Notes: generated from the sequence alone by a model not told the origin. A DNA stretch of 64,000 nt from JBQTKD01 sp963703165 (GCA_963703165.1 OY969798.1:4030001-4094000), one strand, 5' to 3'; positions 18,097-26,917 are shown, counted from the first letter of the stretch. Program-made: numbers and translations.

Positions 18097-18869
18097 TGCT
18101 TGAGCTCAAGAAGGTCGGCTCCGGCTACGGCCGGTTGCCCGTGCTGTACGACATCGACCTGACGGTCGAGCAGGGCCAGATGGTCTCGGTGCTCGGCTCC
18201 AACGGTGCCGGCAAGTCCACGCTGCTCAAGACGATCCTCGGCGCGATCCCGCCCTCCAAGGGCGAGATCACCTTCCGTCGTCAGCGAGTCACCAGCATGC
18301 CCGCGCACAAGCGGGTGGGTCTGGGTATTGCGCTGTCGCCCGAAGGTCGTCAGGTCTTCCCGACCCTCTCGGTGAAGGAGAACCTGATCACCGGCGCCTA
18401 CGGCGTCAGCGGCGGCAAGATGAAGGAGCAGTTCGACCGCGTCTACGAGCTGTTCCCGCGGCTCAAGGAGCGGCAGAACCAGGCCGCCGGTTCGCTGTCC
18501 GGTGGTGAGCAGCAGATGCTCGCCGTCAGCCGCGCGCTGATGTCCCGGCCGCGTCTCCTGCTCGTCGACGAGCTCTCGCTCGGTCTCGCACCGGTCATCG
18601 CTGAGCGGCTCTACGCCGCGCTGCGGGCCCTGTGCGACGAGGGTCTGGCGGTCCTCATGGTGGAGCAGTTCCACCTTGTGGCCGTCGGTTTCTCCGACAA
18701 GCAGATGATCATGGAAAAGGGTCGCTTCGTGAAGGTGACCGAGACCAAGCACACTGCCAGCGGCAAGACCGGTGCGCAGGCTGACGCCGACCACGTCGCC
18801 GTCAAGGAGAAGGCGGAGGCCGACAAGGCCGAGCTCGACAAGGCCAAGGCGGACGCCGCGGAGGCCTGA
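18096..18869 (+). CDS. livF: Branched-chain-type ABC ATPase, LivF family, with helical tail
   Basis: A 257-residue ATPase: Walker A GSNGAGKST, LSPEGRQVFPTLSVKENL, signature LSGGEQQML, Walker B LLLVDELSLGLAP, switch His replaced by Gln in VEQF, as usual in LivF. The last 30 residues (KEKAEADKAELDKAKADAAEA) form a charged helix or short coiled coil absent from most LivF proteins. The ATG overlaps the LivG stop by one base (TAATG). It is the last gene before a strong hairpin. Confidence 0.93.
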   Translation: MLELKKVGSGYGRLPVLYDIDLTVEQGQMVSVLGSNGAGKSTLLKTILGAIPPSKGEITFRRQRVTSMPAHKRVGLGIALSPEGRQVFPTLSVKENLITGAYGVSGGKMKEQFDRVYELFPRLKERQNQAAGSLSGGEQQMLAVSRALMSRPRLLLVDELSLGLAPVIAERLYAALRALCDEGLAVLMVEQFHLVAVGFSDKQMIMEKGRFVKVTETKHTASGKTGAQADADHVAVKEKAEADKAELDKAKADAAEA

Positions 18870-18885
18870 TCTCCACAGTTCTGAC

Positions 18886-18925
18886 CCTGAGGGCACCAGC
18901 GCCGCTTCGGCCTGGTGCCCTCAGG
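18886..18925 (+). terminator. Hairpin terminator after liv cluster
   Basis: Perfect 14-base arms CCTGAGGGCACCAG and CTGGTGCCCTCAGG, with an inner GCCG-CTT-CGGC stem, giving an almost continuous 18-pair hairpin with one bulged C. It starts 16 bases after the LivF stop. Confidence 0.88.
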
Positions 18926-19062
18926 CGTTCTCCTTAGAGGTTTCTCAGCACATAGCTTCGTCACAGGAAAGCCTGGGGTGAGGCACATCGTCGGCTCCTA
19001 ATGTCTGGAATGTGTAGCCGCGTCCCCGGCTATGCGTCCCGGGTTGAGGAGATCTTCTTCCG

Positions 19063-20067
19063 ATGAGCGCCACAGCCGAGGCCACGAACGTGGCGCCGAC
19101 CAAGACCGACAAGACGCTTCTGACGGTGAAGAACCTGACCCGTCGTTATGGCTCACGCGTCGCGGTCAACAACGTGTCGTTCACCCTGGGCCCGGGCATC
19201 ACCGGCCTGCTGGGCCCCAACGGCGCCGGCAAGAGCAGCCTCATGACATGCCTCGCCGGCATCGCCGGTTGGGACGCGGGGAGCATCAAGGTCGGCAACG
19301 CCGACGTCATGCGCCAGCCCGCCACCGCCCGCAAGCTGATCGGCTTCATGCCGGAGCGGGTGGCCTTCCCGAACGAGATGCGGGTCGAGGAGTACCTCGC
19401 TTTCGCCGCCGCGGCCAAGAAAATCCCGCGCGGCGAGCGCCAGGCAGCCGTCGAACTGGCGATGAAGCGGACCGGCCTGACTCATATGCGCACCCGCATC
19501 GTCGGCAACCTGTCCAAGGGTTACCGCCAGCGCGTCGGCATGGGCCAGGCGCTCATGGGGGACCCGCTGGTCACCATCCTCGACGAGCCGATGTCCGGAC
19601 TGGACCCGCTGAACATCCTCGACATGCGCGGGATGCTCCAGGAGTACGCGAAGACCCGCGCGCTGATCGTCTCCACCCACCTGCTCGCCGATGCCCGCCT
19701 CATGTGCAACCACGTGCTGGTCATGTCGCTGGGCAAGCTGGTCTACGCCGGTGTGCCCTCGGAGATGGCCGAAGGCTCCGGGCACGCGATCCGCATGCGC
19801 ATCCGCTTCCACGCGCAGATCGAACCGACCGACGCCGACTTCACCTTCGGGTCCTCGCTGGTCTCCCTCGACCACGACGACCGCGGTACCACCGTCATCG
19901 TGGAGTCCCGCGACGACCGGGCCGTCTCCGAACTGCTGCGCGCCTGGTCGGCCAAGTGGCCGCTCACCGCCGCCGAGTCCACCGCGGACAGCCTCGAAGA
20001 GGCCTTCCGTGAGGCCGTCATGGGCTCGGTCCAGGCCAACGAGGACGTCGTCACCAAAGTTGAGTGA
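19063..20067 (+). CDS. ABC transporter ATPase, GldA-like
   Basis: A 334-residue ATPase of an ABC-2 type exporter: Walker A GPNGAGKSS, signature LSKGYRQRVGMGQAL, Walker B VTILDEPMSGLDP, and STH switch. After residue 235 a C-terminal domain of about 100 residues follows, with SLEEAFREAV near the end, as in ABC-2 ATPases. The GldF-GldG fusion 57 bases downstream marks it as a GldA-type subunit. First gene of a six-gene operon reaching 25979; GAGGAG lies about 12 bases before the ATG. Confidence 0.88.
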   Translation: MSATAEATNVAPTKTDKTLLTVKNLTRRYGSRVAVNNVSFTLGPGITGLLGPNGAGKSSLMTCLAGIAGWDAGSIKVGNADVMRQPATARKLIGFMPERVAFPNEMRVEEYLAFAAAAKKIPRGERQAAVELAMKRTGLTHMRTRIVGNLSKGYRQRVGMGQALMGDPLVTILDEPMSGLDPLNILDMRGMLQEYAKTRALIVSTHLLADARLMCNHVLVMSLGKLVYAGVPSEMAEGSGHAIRMRIRFHAQIEPTDADFTFGSSLVSLDHDDRGTTVIVESRDDRAVSELLRAWSAKWPLTAAESTADSLEEAFREAVMGSVQANEDVVTKVE

Positions 20068-20124
20068 CCGTCAGAACCGTTACCGGCCGCCAAAGACTTC
20101 GATCGATCCAGTGAGGACCACACC

Positions 20125-22206
20125 GTGTTGACGTTGCTGAAGCGAGAGATCACCTCGCTGGCCCTCTGGGCAGGGACCTACGCCATCGCGGTGGGTTTCA
20201 TCATCATTTCCGGCGTCTTCTTCATCAATTTGGTCAGCAACAGCAACTCCGCCGACCTGGCTGCTTACTACGCCAACACCGTCAACATCTTCGGTCTGAT
20301 CTGCCCGGCCCTGGCCGCCCGGTCATTGGCTGAGGAACGAGCCAGCGGCATGCTGATGGTGTCGCTGGCATGGCCGGTGCCCCGATGGGCCATCGTGGCC
20401 GCGAAGTTCGTGGCCAACACCCTGTTCTGCTGGCTGCTCCTGGCGGTCGCGTGGATCTACTTCCGCCAGCTCGAGCACTACGCGAACCCGGACGACGCCC
20501 GCTTCCGCGTCGGACTCTTCGGAATGATGCTGATCGTCGCGCTGTTCAATGCGATCAGCATGGCGATCTGCGCCCGCACCGCGACCGCCGTGTCCGGCGC
20601 CTTCCTCTCCTTCGTCTTCCTGCTCTTCCTGCTGATCATCAAGTTCATGCCGGGCTCGTTCCGCGACGAGCTCGAGGACTTCGGCCCGATCGGCCACCTC
20701 GACCCGATGCTGCGTGGCATCGTCTACTACTCCGACGTCGCGTACTTCCTGGTGCTGACCGGGGTCGGTCTGGCGCTGACGGTCTACGCCCTGACCCGGC
20801 GTCGGTCCGGCTCCGACCGCGTCCTGCTCGCGCGCCGTGGGCTGGCCGTCGGCGGCACCATCGCGTTGGTGCTCGGCACCCCGGCCATCTCGAAGGCCGT
20901 GGACGGCGAGAAGGACTTCACCCCGCAGAAGCGTGAGACCGTTTCCGACGCCTCCCGGGAGGTGGTCAAGAAGATCGGCAAGGTCCCGATCACGATCACC
21001 GCGTTCTCCCAGGCGATCAGCCCGGAGGCCAGCGAGATCCGCACCACGGTGCGTAAGTACAAGGCTGCAGGCGCCAACATCAACGAGCGGATCATCGACC
21101 CGGACACCTCACCGGCGCTGGCCGCCGACTCGGGCATCGTCGACTACAACACCTACCTGCTGCAGGTCGGCGATCGGAAGATGGAGATCGACGACCTCGT
21201 CGAGTCCACCGTCACCTCCGGCATCTCCCTGTTGGCCACGGTGAACCCGCCCGCGGCCTGCTTCACCCAGGGCCACGGCGAGCGTGCGCACACCGACCCG
21301 AACCGGGACGGCATGACCTCGTTCGCCGCGCGGCTGCGTATCGCCGGCTACAACCCGATCCAAATGTTCCTGGAGGGCAAGGGTGGCCAGGAGCTGCTGG
21401 AGCAGTGCAAGGTCGTGATCATGATGGGCCCGCGTACCCTGCTACGCGACGCCGAGCTGAAGACTCTGCAGGAGTACGCCCAGTCCCGCGGCCGCCTGAT
21501 CATCGCCGCCGACTCGGTGCGTGGGAGCGAGAAGAACGGCGCCGGCAAGTCGGTGCAGGCCCAGCTGAACACCTTGCTGCAGCCGTGGGGTGTGCGCTTC
21601 GGCGACAACCAGATCCGTGACCCACAGTCGCTGGCGGACGACCCGGCGGCGATCGTCTCCTCGCGCTACCCGACGTCCAACCCGATCGTCGACGTCCTCG
21701 ACGCCGACGACACCCCCGTGGTGTTCGCCAACACCTATCCGATCGAGAAGACCAGCGCCGCCGGCGCCGCCGACGAGGAGGGTCCGCAGTTCACCAAGCT
21801 CGTCGACTCGAGCCAGAAGAGCTACGAGGTCGACGATGACAACAAAAAGATCAAGAACTCCGAGAAGGAGCACACCCTCGCCGCTCTGGTTGTCGCCTCC
21901 GACCTGCGGGGCATCGCCAAGGACGCCGAACTCACCAGCGCCCGGATCGGTCTGCTGGGTAGCGCCGACGTCGCGATCAACGATTACCAGAACGCGTTCG
22001 GCAACCAGGAGTTGTTCATCCGGATGGTGCAGTACGTGGCCGAGGACGACGCGATCGTGTCGGCCTACCGCGACCCGGGCGCGAACTCGGAGTTCAAGGT
22101 GACGGGCGAGCAGCGCCGTACCCTTATCAAGAAGACTGTGGTGCTGCCGGCACTGGCGGCGCTGATCTTCATCCCGTTCGTGCTGTGGAGGTTGAAGCGC
22201 GGATGA
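20125..22206 (+). CDS. GldF-GldG fusion: ABC-2 permease joined to GldG-like domain
   Basis: A 693-residue protein starting at GTG 20125. Residues 1-235 are a GldF-like ABC-2 permease of six helices (LARSLAEERASGMLMVSLAW loop). A helix at about 240-260 anchors a large extracellular part with the GldG pattern: PITITAFSQAISPEASEIRTTVRKY, ACFTQGHGERA, VIMMGPRTLLRDAELKTLQEY and RLIIAADS. A final helix (about 668-688) ends in KRG. GldG domains bind or organise extracellular polymers in gliding Bacteroidetes; here the role is unknown. The stop overlaps the next start (ATGA). Confidence 0.87.
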   Translation: MLTLLKREITSLALWAGTYAIAVGFIIISGVFFINLVSNSNSADLAAYYANTVNIFGLICPALAARSLAEERASGMLMVSLAWPVPRWAIVAAKFVANTLFCWLLLAVAWIYFRQLEHYANPDDARFRVGLFGMMLIVALFNAISMAICARTATAVSGAFLSFVFLLFLLIIKFMPGSFRDELEDFGPIGHLDPMLRGIVYYSDVAYFLVLTGVGLALTVYALTRRRSGSDRVLLARRGLAVGGTIALVLGTPAISKAVDGEKDFTPQKRETVSDASREVVKKIGKVPITITAFSQAISPEASEIRTTVRKYKAAGANINERIIDPDTSPALAADSGIVDYNTYLLQVGDRKMEIDDLVESTVTSGISLLATVNPPAACFTQGHGERAHTDPNRDGMTSFAARLRIAGYNPIQMFLEGKGGQELLEQCKVVIMMGPRTLLRDAELKTLQEYAQSRGRLIIAADSVRGSEKNGAGKSVQAQLNTLLQPWGVRFGDNQIRDPQSLADDPAAIVSSRYPTSNPIVDVLDADDTPVVFANTYPIEKTSAAGAADEEGPQFTKLVDSSQKSYEVDDDNKKIKNSEKEHTLAALVVASDLRGIAKDAELTSARIGLLGSADVAINDYQNAFGNQELFIRMVQYVAEDDAIVSAYRDPGANSEFKVTGEQRRTLIKKTVVLPALAALIFIPFVLWRLKRG

Positions 22207-23012
22207 CCAGACACCATTTCCTTTCCGGCCCGGCCCGGACCGCTGCGGCGGCCGCGGGCGTGGTCCTGGCCCTGAGCACGCTCTCGGCGTGCGGTGGCGA
22301 GGCCAAGAAGCAGGACATCGCCGTCATCGACGTCCAGCCGAGCTCCGTCGCCTCGGTGACCTTCACCGCCGCCGGCCGAGCGGCAACGATCCGCGTGGAG
22401 GACGGGGAGTGGCTGCCCGGCCCCGGCGCCACCGTGCAGGCCGCCACGATGCTGACCGCATCGAGTGATCGGTACTTCCCGCTGAACTCCTACCGGATCA
22501 TGGAAGGCCTCAATCTGGCCGACCCGACCTACGGTCTGACGGGGCAACAGTCCCCGGTGCCGGAGTGCCGCCCGGAGTGCTCTCTCACGGTCACCAACCA
22601 GGCCGGCCGCACGTGGAAGCTCACCATCGGCGCGCTGACCTTCAACGGTGGCTTCTACGGCAAGCTCGACGGCGATCCCCGGATGTTCCTGATCACCAAG
22701 GAGACCGTCGGCGGGATCATCGCGGAGGCCATCGGCAAGGACTTCGCCTTCCCTGCCAGCGCCAAGATCCGCAGCATCGAGGAGAAGCTGAACGAGACGG
22801 GCAAGGAGAAGGAAAAGCTGCCCGACTACGACCCGTACCTGCGTCAGGTACTGGCGGCCGAGGAGGACGAGGCGGCTGTGGAGGCGGGTGGCACCAACCC
22901 GAACAAGGTCCTACGGGCGGCCGGCTCCACGCAGGACCAGCCGGGAGCCAAGGACGGCAAGGATGTCCAGTCCAACAGCAACGCACTGCAACCACCGGGG
23001 GCGAACCGATGA
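22203..23012 (+). CDS. DUF4340-like lipoprotein
   Basis: A 269-residue lipoprotein with lipobox LSACGG (Cys30). The remainder resembles DUF4340: VIDVQPSSVASVTFTAAGRA, EDGEWLP, a middle with TWKLTIGALTFNGGFYGKLDGDPRMFLI, and a Gln/Asn-rich C terminus. DUF4340 proteins are regularly encoded next to GldG-type genes. ATG 22203 overlaps the previous stop and its own TGA overlaps the next ATG. It probably sits at the outer face of the membrane with the GldG domain. Confidence 0.8.
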   Translation: MTRHHFLSGPARTAAAAAGVVLALSTLSACGGEAKKQDIAVIDVQPSSVASVTFTAAGRAATIRVEDGEWLPGPGATVQAATMLTASSDRYFPLNSYRIMEGLNLADPTYGLTGQQSPVPECRPECSLTVTNQAGRTWKLTIGALTFNGGFYGKLDGDPRMFLITKETVGGIIAEAIGKDFAFPASAKIRSIEEKLNETGKEKEKLPDYDPYLRQVLAAEEDEAAVEAGGTNPNKVLRAAGSTQDQPGAKDGKDVQSNSNALQPPGANR

Positions 23013-24007
23013 GAAGCGTGATCAAGCGCCGGCTGTCCGCCGGACTTCTGACCGGTGGCCTGCTGCTCAGCTCGACCGGATGCAGCATGCCCTTCCAGAG
23101 CAAGGGCGTTCCGGAGACCGCTGCTGAGGTCCGCGGCGTCCCGATCACCTCGAAGACCATCGCGTCGCTCTATGACGTCTTCAAGAACTCCAGCCAGGGC
23201 CAGCAGGACACCGACCCCAACCAGAACCAGGGTCTGGTCGTCTCGCCCAAGCAGATCCGAGCGACCGCGCTGACGTACCAGATCCGGCTGACTTTCCTCG
23301 AGGAGCTGGCCAAGGAGCGCAACATCAAGCTCGATGACGCCCAGAACACCGATTTCTCCGACATCGCGGAACAGATCGCGAACTCGCCCAGCCTGCAGTC
23401 CGGTGGCTACCGCGCCGAGGACCTCGAGATCGCCCGCAAGGCAGCGTCCTACGCCCAGGCGATCGCCAAGGACCTGCTGCCCGAGGTACTCGTCAACGAC
23501 GAGGAGATCGAGGCGGCCTACAACGAGCGCAAGGACGTCGTGTCGGCGACCTATCGGGCCAACACGAACATCGCCTTCATGGACGACGAGGCCTCGGCCA
23601 ATGAACTCAAGGACCGCCTGGACAAGGGCGAGAAGTTCGCCGACGTCATCCGCTCGCTCGGGTCCGAGAAGGCACTGCGCGTCGGAGACGTCGAGATCAC
23701 CCCGATCAGCCCCGTCCAGGAGGAGCTGAAGACGGCCGTCAAGGATCTCCAGCAGGGAAAGACTTCCAAGCCGATCCAGTATGAGGTCGGGGACGGATCC
23801 ATCTATATCGTGCTGAACGTGTACAAGCGGAAGGATCTGCCTAAGCTGAGTATCGACGAAGCGAAGCCCGAGCTTCGGGACATCGTCGTCAGCAGCAAGA
23901 GGTTTGCCTTCTTCCAGCAGTGGTTCGACAAGAAGTTCCGTGAGGCCGACATCGATGTGGACGGCTATTACGGCAAATGGGATCGCTCCTTCCTTGCGGT
24001 GACCTGA
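23009..24007 (+). CDS. SurA/PrsA-like peptidyl-prolyl isomerase lipoprotein
   Basis: A 332-residue lipoprotein (lipobox SSTGC, Cys25). Residues 35-180 are a SurA_N-like chaperone region (TAAEVRGVPITSKTIASLYDV, LVNDEEIEAAYNERKDVV). Residues 185-285 are a PPIC/parvulin-like domain (ANELKDRLDKGEKFADVIRSL). It most likely folds or stabilises exported proteins, perhaps those encoded beside it. ATG 23009 overlaps the preceding stop (ATGA). The last bases take part in a 16-base tandem duplication at 23996-24027. Confidence 0.82.
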   Translation: MRSVIKRRLSAGLLTGGLLLSSTGCSMPFQSKGVPETAAEVRGVPITSKTIASLYDVFKNSSQGQQDTDPNQNQGLVVSPKQIRATALTYQIRLTFLEELAKERNIKLDDAQNTDFSDIAEQIANSPSLQSGGYRAEDLEIARKAASYAQAIAKDLLPEVLVNDEEIEAAYNERKDVVSATYRANTNIAFMDDEASANELKDRLDKGEKFADVIRSLGSEKALRVGDVEITPISPVQEELKTAVKDLQQGKTSKPIQYEVGDGSIYIVLNVYKRKDLPKLSIDEAKPELRDIVVSSKRFAFFQQWFDKKFREADIDVDGYYGKWDRSFLAVT

Positions 24008-24027
24008 CATGGCGGTGACCTGACATG
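23996..24027 (+). repeat. 16-base tandem duplication at a gene junction
   Basis: GCGGTGACCTGACATG occurs twice in direct succession, at 23996-24011 and 24012-24027. It duplicates the stop of the SurA-like gene and the start ATG of the next. The upstream ATG copy opens only a four-codon frame, so the second copy is the working start. Confidence 0.9.
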
Positions 24028-25383
24028 ACTGACGCCTCTGCTGAGGCGAGCCGAAAGCCGCGCGCGTTCCTCGTGCGCGGCTTCGGCGCGCTTCTGGCCC
24101 TGGTCTTCCTGGTGCTCTCCGCGTTGATGGCCGCCCCCGCAGTCGCGAGCCCGGCGGTCCCGCCTCCCTCGACCGACGCGAAGCAGTGCAAGACCGACGG
24201 GTCCGGGGCGGTCGGCGAATCGGCGACCAACAAGACGCCTTACGACGCCAAGACGCTCAAGGTGGAGATCGACGAGGCGAAGCTGGACCACAAGTCCTCG
24301 GAGAACCACATCACGATGGAGATCCGGATCAAGAACCGGAACGGGACGGCCACCTGCGCCGCCTATCCGGTGTTCCTGCAGTTCAACCAGCCGCCCGACG
24401 AGCGACTGCAGGACGCGCCCGGGTGCGCCGACGTCTCGTTCAACGACCCGGCGATCGCGCGCGGCACCTACCACTGCACGGCGATCATCGAAGGTCCCGG
24501 CAAGTGGACGTTCACGGCCACCATCAACAAGCCCGCCGAGCCCGGCTCGATCCAGACGGTCATCATGACCAAGGCCACGACCCTGGACTTCCCGGATGTT
24601 CCAAAGCTCGAGGGCGGCTCGCGGGGTCTGAAGTACGTCGTCGAGGGGAGCACCTTCGAGGTGTTCCTGCTGCAGTTCCACGTCGCGATGGCCGGCCTCT
24701 GGATGCTGCTGTCCGCCGCCATGGCCTTCATGGCCATCCCGCGGCTGCGCCGGGCGTTGTCCGTGCTGGCCCTGCACACGCTCGAGGTGCGTCGCGGATT
24801 CCTGACGAGTTCGTTGTGGGCGACGTTCGGCGGGACGCTGATCACGGGGCTTTATCTGTTGGGTACTCAGACCGCCTATGACGCCCCGTTCTCGGCGAAG
24901 AAGTTCTCGTTCGACTCGTGGGACAAGGTCACCAATCTGCCGTACGCCCAGAGCTATTTCCTGTTGCTCTACGGCAAGATCATCGCTTTCGGTCTGATGG
25001 GCGCGGCCTCGGTGATCCTCATGCTGGAGGCGGGCCGGCAGGCGCAGATGGCCCAGGACGCCGACCCGATGGACCGCGACGACGACGATGACATGTGGTC
25101 CAAGCCCGTGCACTTCGACGAAGAGGGACACGTCCTCCACGACGACGACGTCGCGGTGGCCGGCGGCGCGACCGCGTCGGTGACGAGGACCGCGGTCAAG
25201 GCCCAGCGGCGATCCAGCACGAGCGCCGCGGGGGTGAGTCAGCAGACCCTGTGGATCTGCGTGTTGATCCTCGTCGGCGGCGCGATGGCGATCGGTGGCG
25301 CGGTCACCGGTCTGAAGTACTTGCACGAACTGATCGAGTCCGCCAACGCGGTCGGGATTATTCGTTCTGAGCTCGGAGGCTGA
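24025..25383 (+). CDS. CopD-like membrane protein with extracellular domain, copy 1
   Basis: A 452-residue protein. A signal helix (about residues 18-40) precedes a Cys-containing beta-rich extracellular domain (45-200; CKTDG, GTATCAAYPVF, APGCADVSF, GTYHCTAII). Then follow four helices: LLQFHVAMAGLWMLLSAAM, SSLWATFGGTLITGLYLLG, FLLLYGKIIAFGLMGAASVI and a last one ending AIGGAVTGLKYLHEL. A His in the first helix and a YGK-containing helix recall CopD copper proteins, but similarity is too weak to name it so. A charged loop (HFDEEGHVLHDDDVAVAGG) is kept in the paralogue at 42548. It is 17 bases after the SurA-like gene. Confidence 0.78.
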   Translation: MTDASAEASRKPRAFLVRGFGALLALVFLVLSALMAAPAVASPAVPPPSTDAKQCKTDGSGAVGESATNKTPYDAKTLKVEIDEAKLDHKSSENHITMEIRIKNRNGTATCAAYPVFLQFNQPPDERLQDAPGCADVSFNDPAIARGTYHCTAIIEGPGKWTFTATINKPAEPGSIQTVIMTKATTLDFPDVPKLEGGSRGLKYVVEGSTFEVFLLQFHVAMAGLWMLLSAAMAFMAIPRLRRALSVLALHTLEVRRGFLTSSLWATFGGTLITGLYLLGTQTAYDAPFSAKKFSFDSWDKVTNLPYAQSYFLLLYGKIIAFGLMGAASVILMLEAGRQAQMAQDADPMDRDDDDDMWSKPVHFDEEGHVLHDDDVAVAGGATASVTRTAVKAQRRSSTSAAGVSQQTLWICVLILVGGAMAIGGAVTGLKYLHELIESANAVGIIRSELGG

Positions 25384-25385
25384 GC

Positions 25386-25979
25386 ATGATCCTTATTAAG
25401 GAAAAGCGGTCACGTCCGAGTCGCCGCACGGCGGCGCTCACCCTGCTCGTCGCGATGTTGGCGGGACTGCTGGGTCTCGCCGCGTCGGCAGTGCCGGCGT
25501 CGGCACACAGCGGTGGCCGGGCGGTCGTGCTCGTCCGCAGCCTGAGTGTGGAGCCCGCGGGCAATGCGTGGCAGGCGAAGGCCGTGCTGACCGACAGCGA
25601 CTCCGGGAGCCCGATCCGTGGCTCCAAGGTGACCGTCTCGGCCGCCGGCACCGCGGCGGCCAAAGAAGTCACCATGAGCCAAGGCACGGTGCCCGGTTTC
25701 TACGAGGGCACGCTGTCCAACGCCAAGCCCGGCAGTCCGCTCACGATCACGTTGAAGGTGCGGGCCGTCCCGGGCTCCGAGCCGGTCCTGCCCTACGACC
25801 GCAAGTTCGAGGGCGTCCAGCTCGTCGCCGGCGAGCCGCTGGTCCTGGTGTCCGGTGGCGGCGGCGGGGGCAGCAACCTTCCGCTGATCATGGGCGTCGC
25901 GGGCGCAGTGCTGGCCGTGGCCATGCTCTACGGCCTCTACTCGGTCCGTCGACGCACCGCGGTGCCGGTCAAGAAGTAG
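25386..25979 (+). CDS. Small secreted CopC/FixH-like protein with mature N-terminal His, copy 1
   Basis: A 197-residue protein. The signal peptide ends PASA at residue 40, so the mature chain would start HSGGRAVVLVRSL. A beta-sandwich-like domain follows (about 41-150), then a Gly-rich linker and one C-terminal helix (LPLIMGVAGAVLAVAMLYGLY) with basic end RRRTAVPVKK. A free N-terminal His is how CopC-type proteins build a copper-binding histidine brace; here this is inference. It begins two bases after the CopD-like gene and is the operon's last gene. A paralogue lies at 43894. Confidence 0.78.
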   Translation: MILIKEKRSRPSRRTAALTLLVAMLAGLLGLAASAVPASAHSGGRAVVLVRSLSVEPAGNAWQAKAVLTDSDSGSPIRGSKVTVSAAGTAAAKEVTMSQGTVPGFYEGTLSNAKPGSPLTITLKVRAVPGSEPVLPYDRKFEGVQLVAGEPLVLVSGGGGGGSNLPLIMGVAGAVLAVAMLYGLYSVRRRTAVPVKK

Positions 25980-26010
25980 CACCAGTCGCGGACGCGTTCC
26001 GCGCCGAACT

Positions 26011-26039
26011 GTGGGGGTGGGCGATAAGCCCGCCCCCAC
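26011..26039 (+). terminator. Hairpin terminator of the gld-type operon
   Basis: Twelve-base arms GTGGGGGTGGGC and GCCCGCCCCCAC around GATAA, with one T opposite G. It starts 32 bases after the last stop; no T-run follows. Confidence 0.82.
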
Positions 26040-26184
26040 GTCGTTGTGCGCGTATCGCGCGTAATTTCGGGGCTGTTTCCAAAGGGAGTCGTACATCACC
26101 CCAACCGTGGACGCGTCGGCGACGTATCAATGCTGAGGATCTCCGCATGGGGTGAGCACGACACCGAGATGAGGACTGGCGCGC

Positions 26185-26904
26185 ATGAGTGATCAGGGAT
26201 CCATGGTCGGGGATCCCGTCGGGGATCTCACCGGCCCCGACGAGCAACTCGTCGGGGATTCGCGCTCCCGCGCGGAGACCTCGCGCAGCGCCGTCTCCGT
26301 CGTTCTCATCGACGACCACCAGGTCGTGCTCGAGGGGCTGAGCCGCACGCTGCAGCGCGACGGCATGAACATCGTCGCCACCTTCGGGGACGGCGACTCC
26401 GCGGTGTCGTTCCTGCGTAATCAGCCCGTGGACCTGGTCGTGGTGGACCTGCGTCTGCAGAACCGCTCCGGATTGGCCGTGGTCGACGCGGTGCACCGGA
26501 TGCACCCCGACATCCGCATCGCGGTGCTGACGAGCTTCGAGGACCGCGCGGCGGCCTCGGCGGCGGTGCACGCCGGCGCCACCGGGTTCCTGCTCAAGGA
26601 CACCCCGATCGATGAATTGGCCCGCCGGCTGCGCGGTGTCGCGACAGGCACGCTCGTCATCGACGCCCGCGTTGCCGGTGCGGTCCTGCGCCCTGAGCAG
26701 CGGTTGTTGTCCGGCCACGAGCTCTCGATTCTCGAACTCGTCGCGGAGGGGATGACGAACCGGGAGATCGGCGCGCGGCTGCACCTGAGCCACTACACGG
26801 TGAAGGACTACCTGACGCGCATCATGCGCAAGCTCGGCACGCGTTCGCGCGCGGAGACCGTCGCCCGCGCCGTGCAGCAGGGTCTGCTCGCCGGGCGCCA
26901 GTGA
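26185..26904 (+). CDS. NarL/FixJ-type response regulator
   Basis: A 239-residue response regulator with an unusual 35-residue N-terminal extension. The receiver domain (about 38-155) has acidic pocket IDDHQ, phosphoacceptor Asp in VVVDLRLQNRSG, and Lys in FLLKDTPIDEL. The C-terminal LuxR-type HTH is LSILELVAEGMTNREIGARL with HLSHYTVKDYLTRIMRKLG. It is alone here; the orphan soluble kinase at 13692 is the nearest candidate partner, which is inference only. It follows the operon terminator by 145 bases. Confidence 0.92.
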   Translation: MSDQGSMVGDPVGDLTGPDEQLVGDSRSRAETSRSAVSVVLIDDHQVVLEGLSRTLQRDGMNIVATFGDGDSAVSFLRNQPVDLVVVDLRLQNRSGLAVVDAVHRMHPDIRIAVLTSFEDRAAASAAVHAGATGFLLKDTPIDELARRLRGVATGTLVIDARVAGAVLRPEQRLLSGHELSILELVAEGMTNREIGARLHLSHYTVKDYLTRIMRKLGTRSRAETVARAVQQGLLAGRQ

Positions 26905-26917
26905 GCCACGACGTGGT

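Noticed and set aside
24009..24023. Four-codon frame created by the tandem duplication
   Set aside because: Too short to be a gene; it is a by-product of the duplicated junction.
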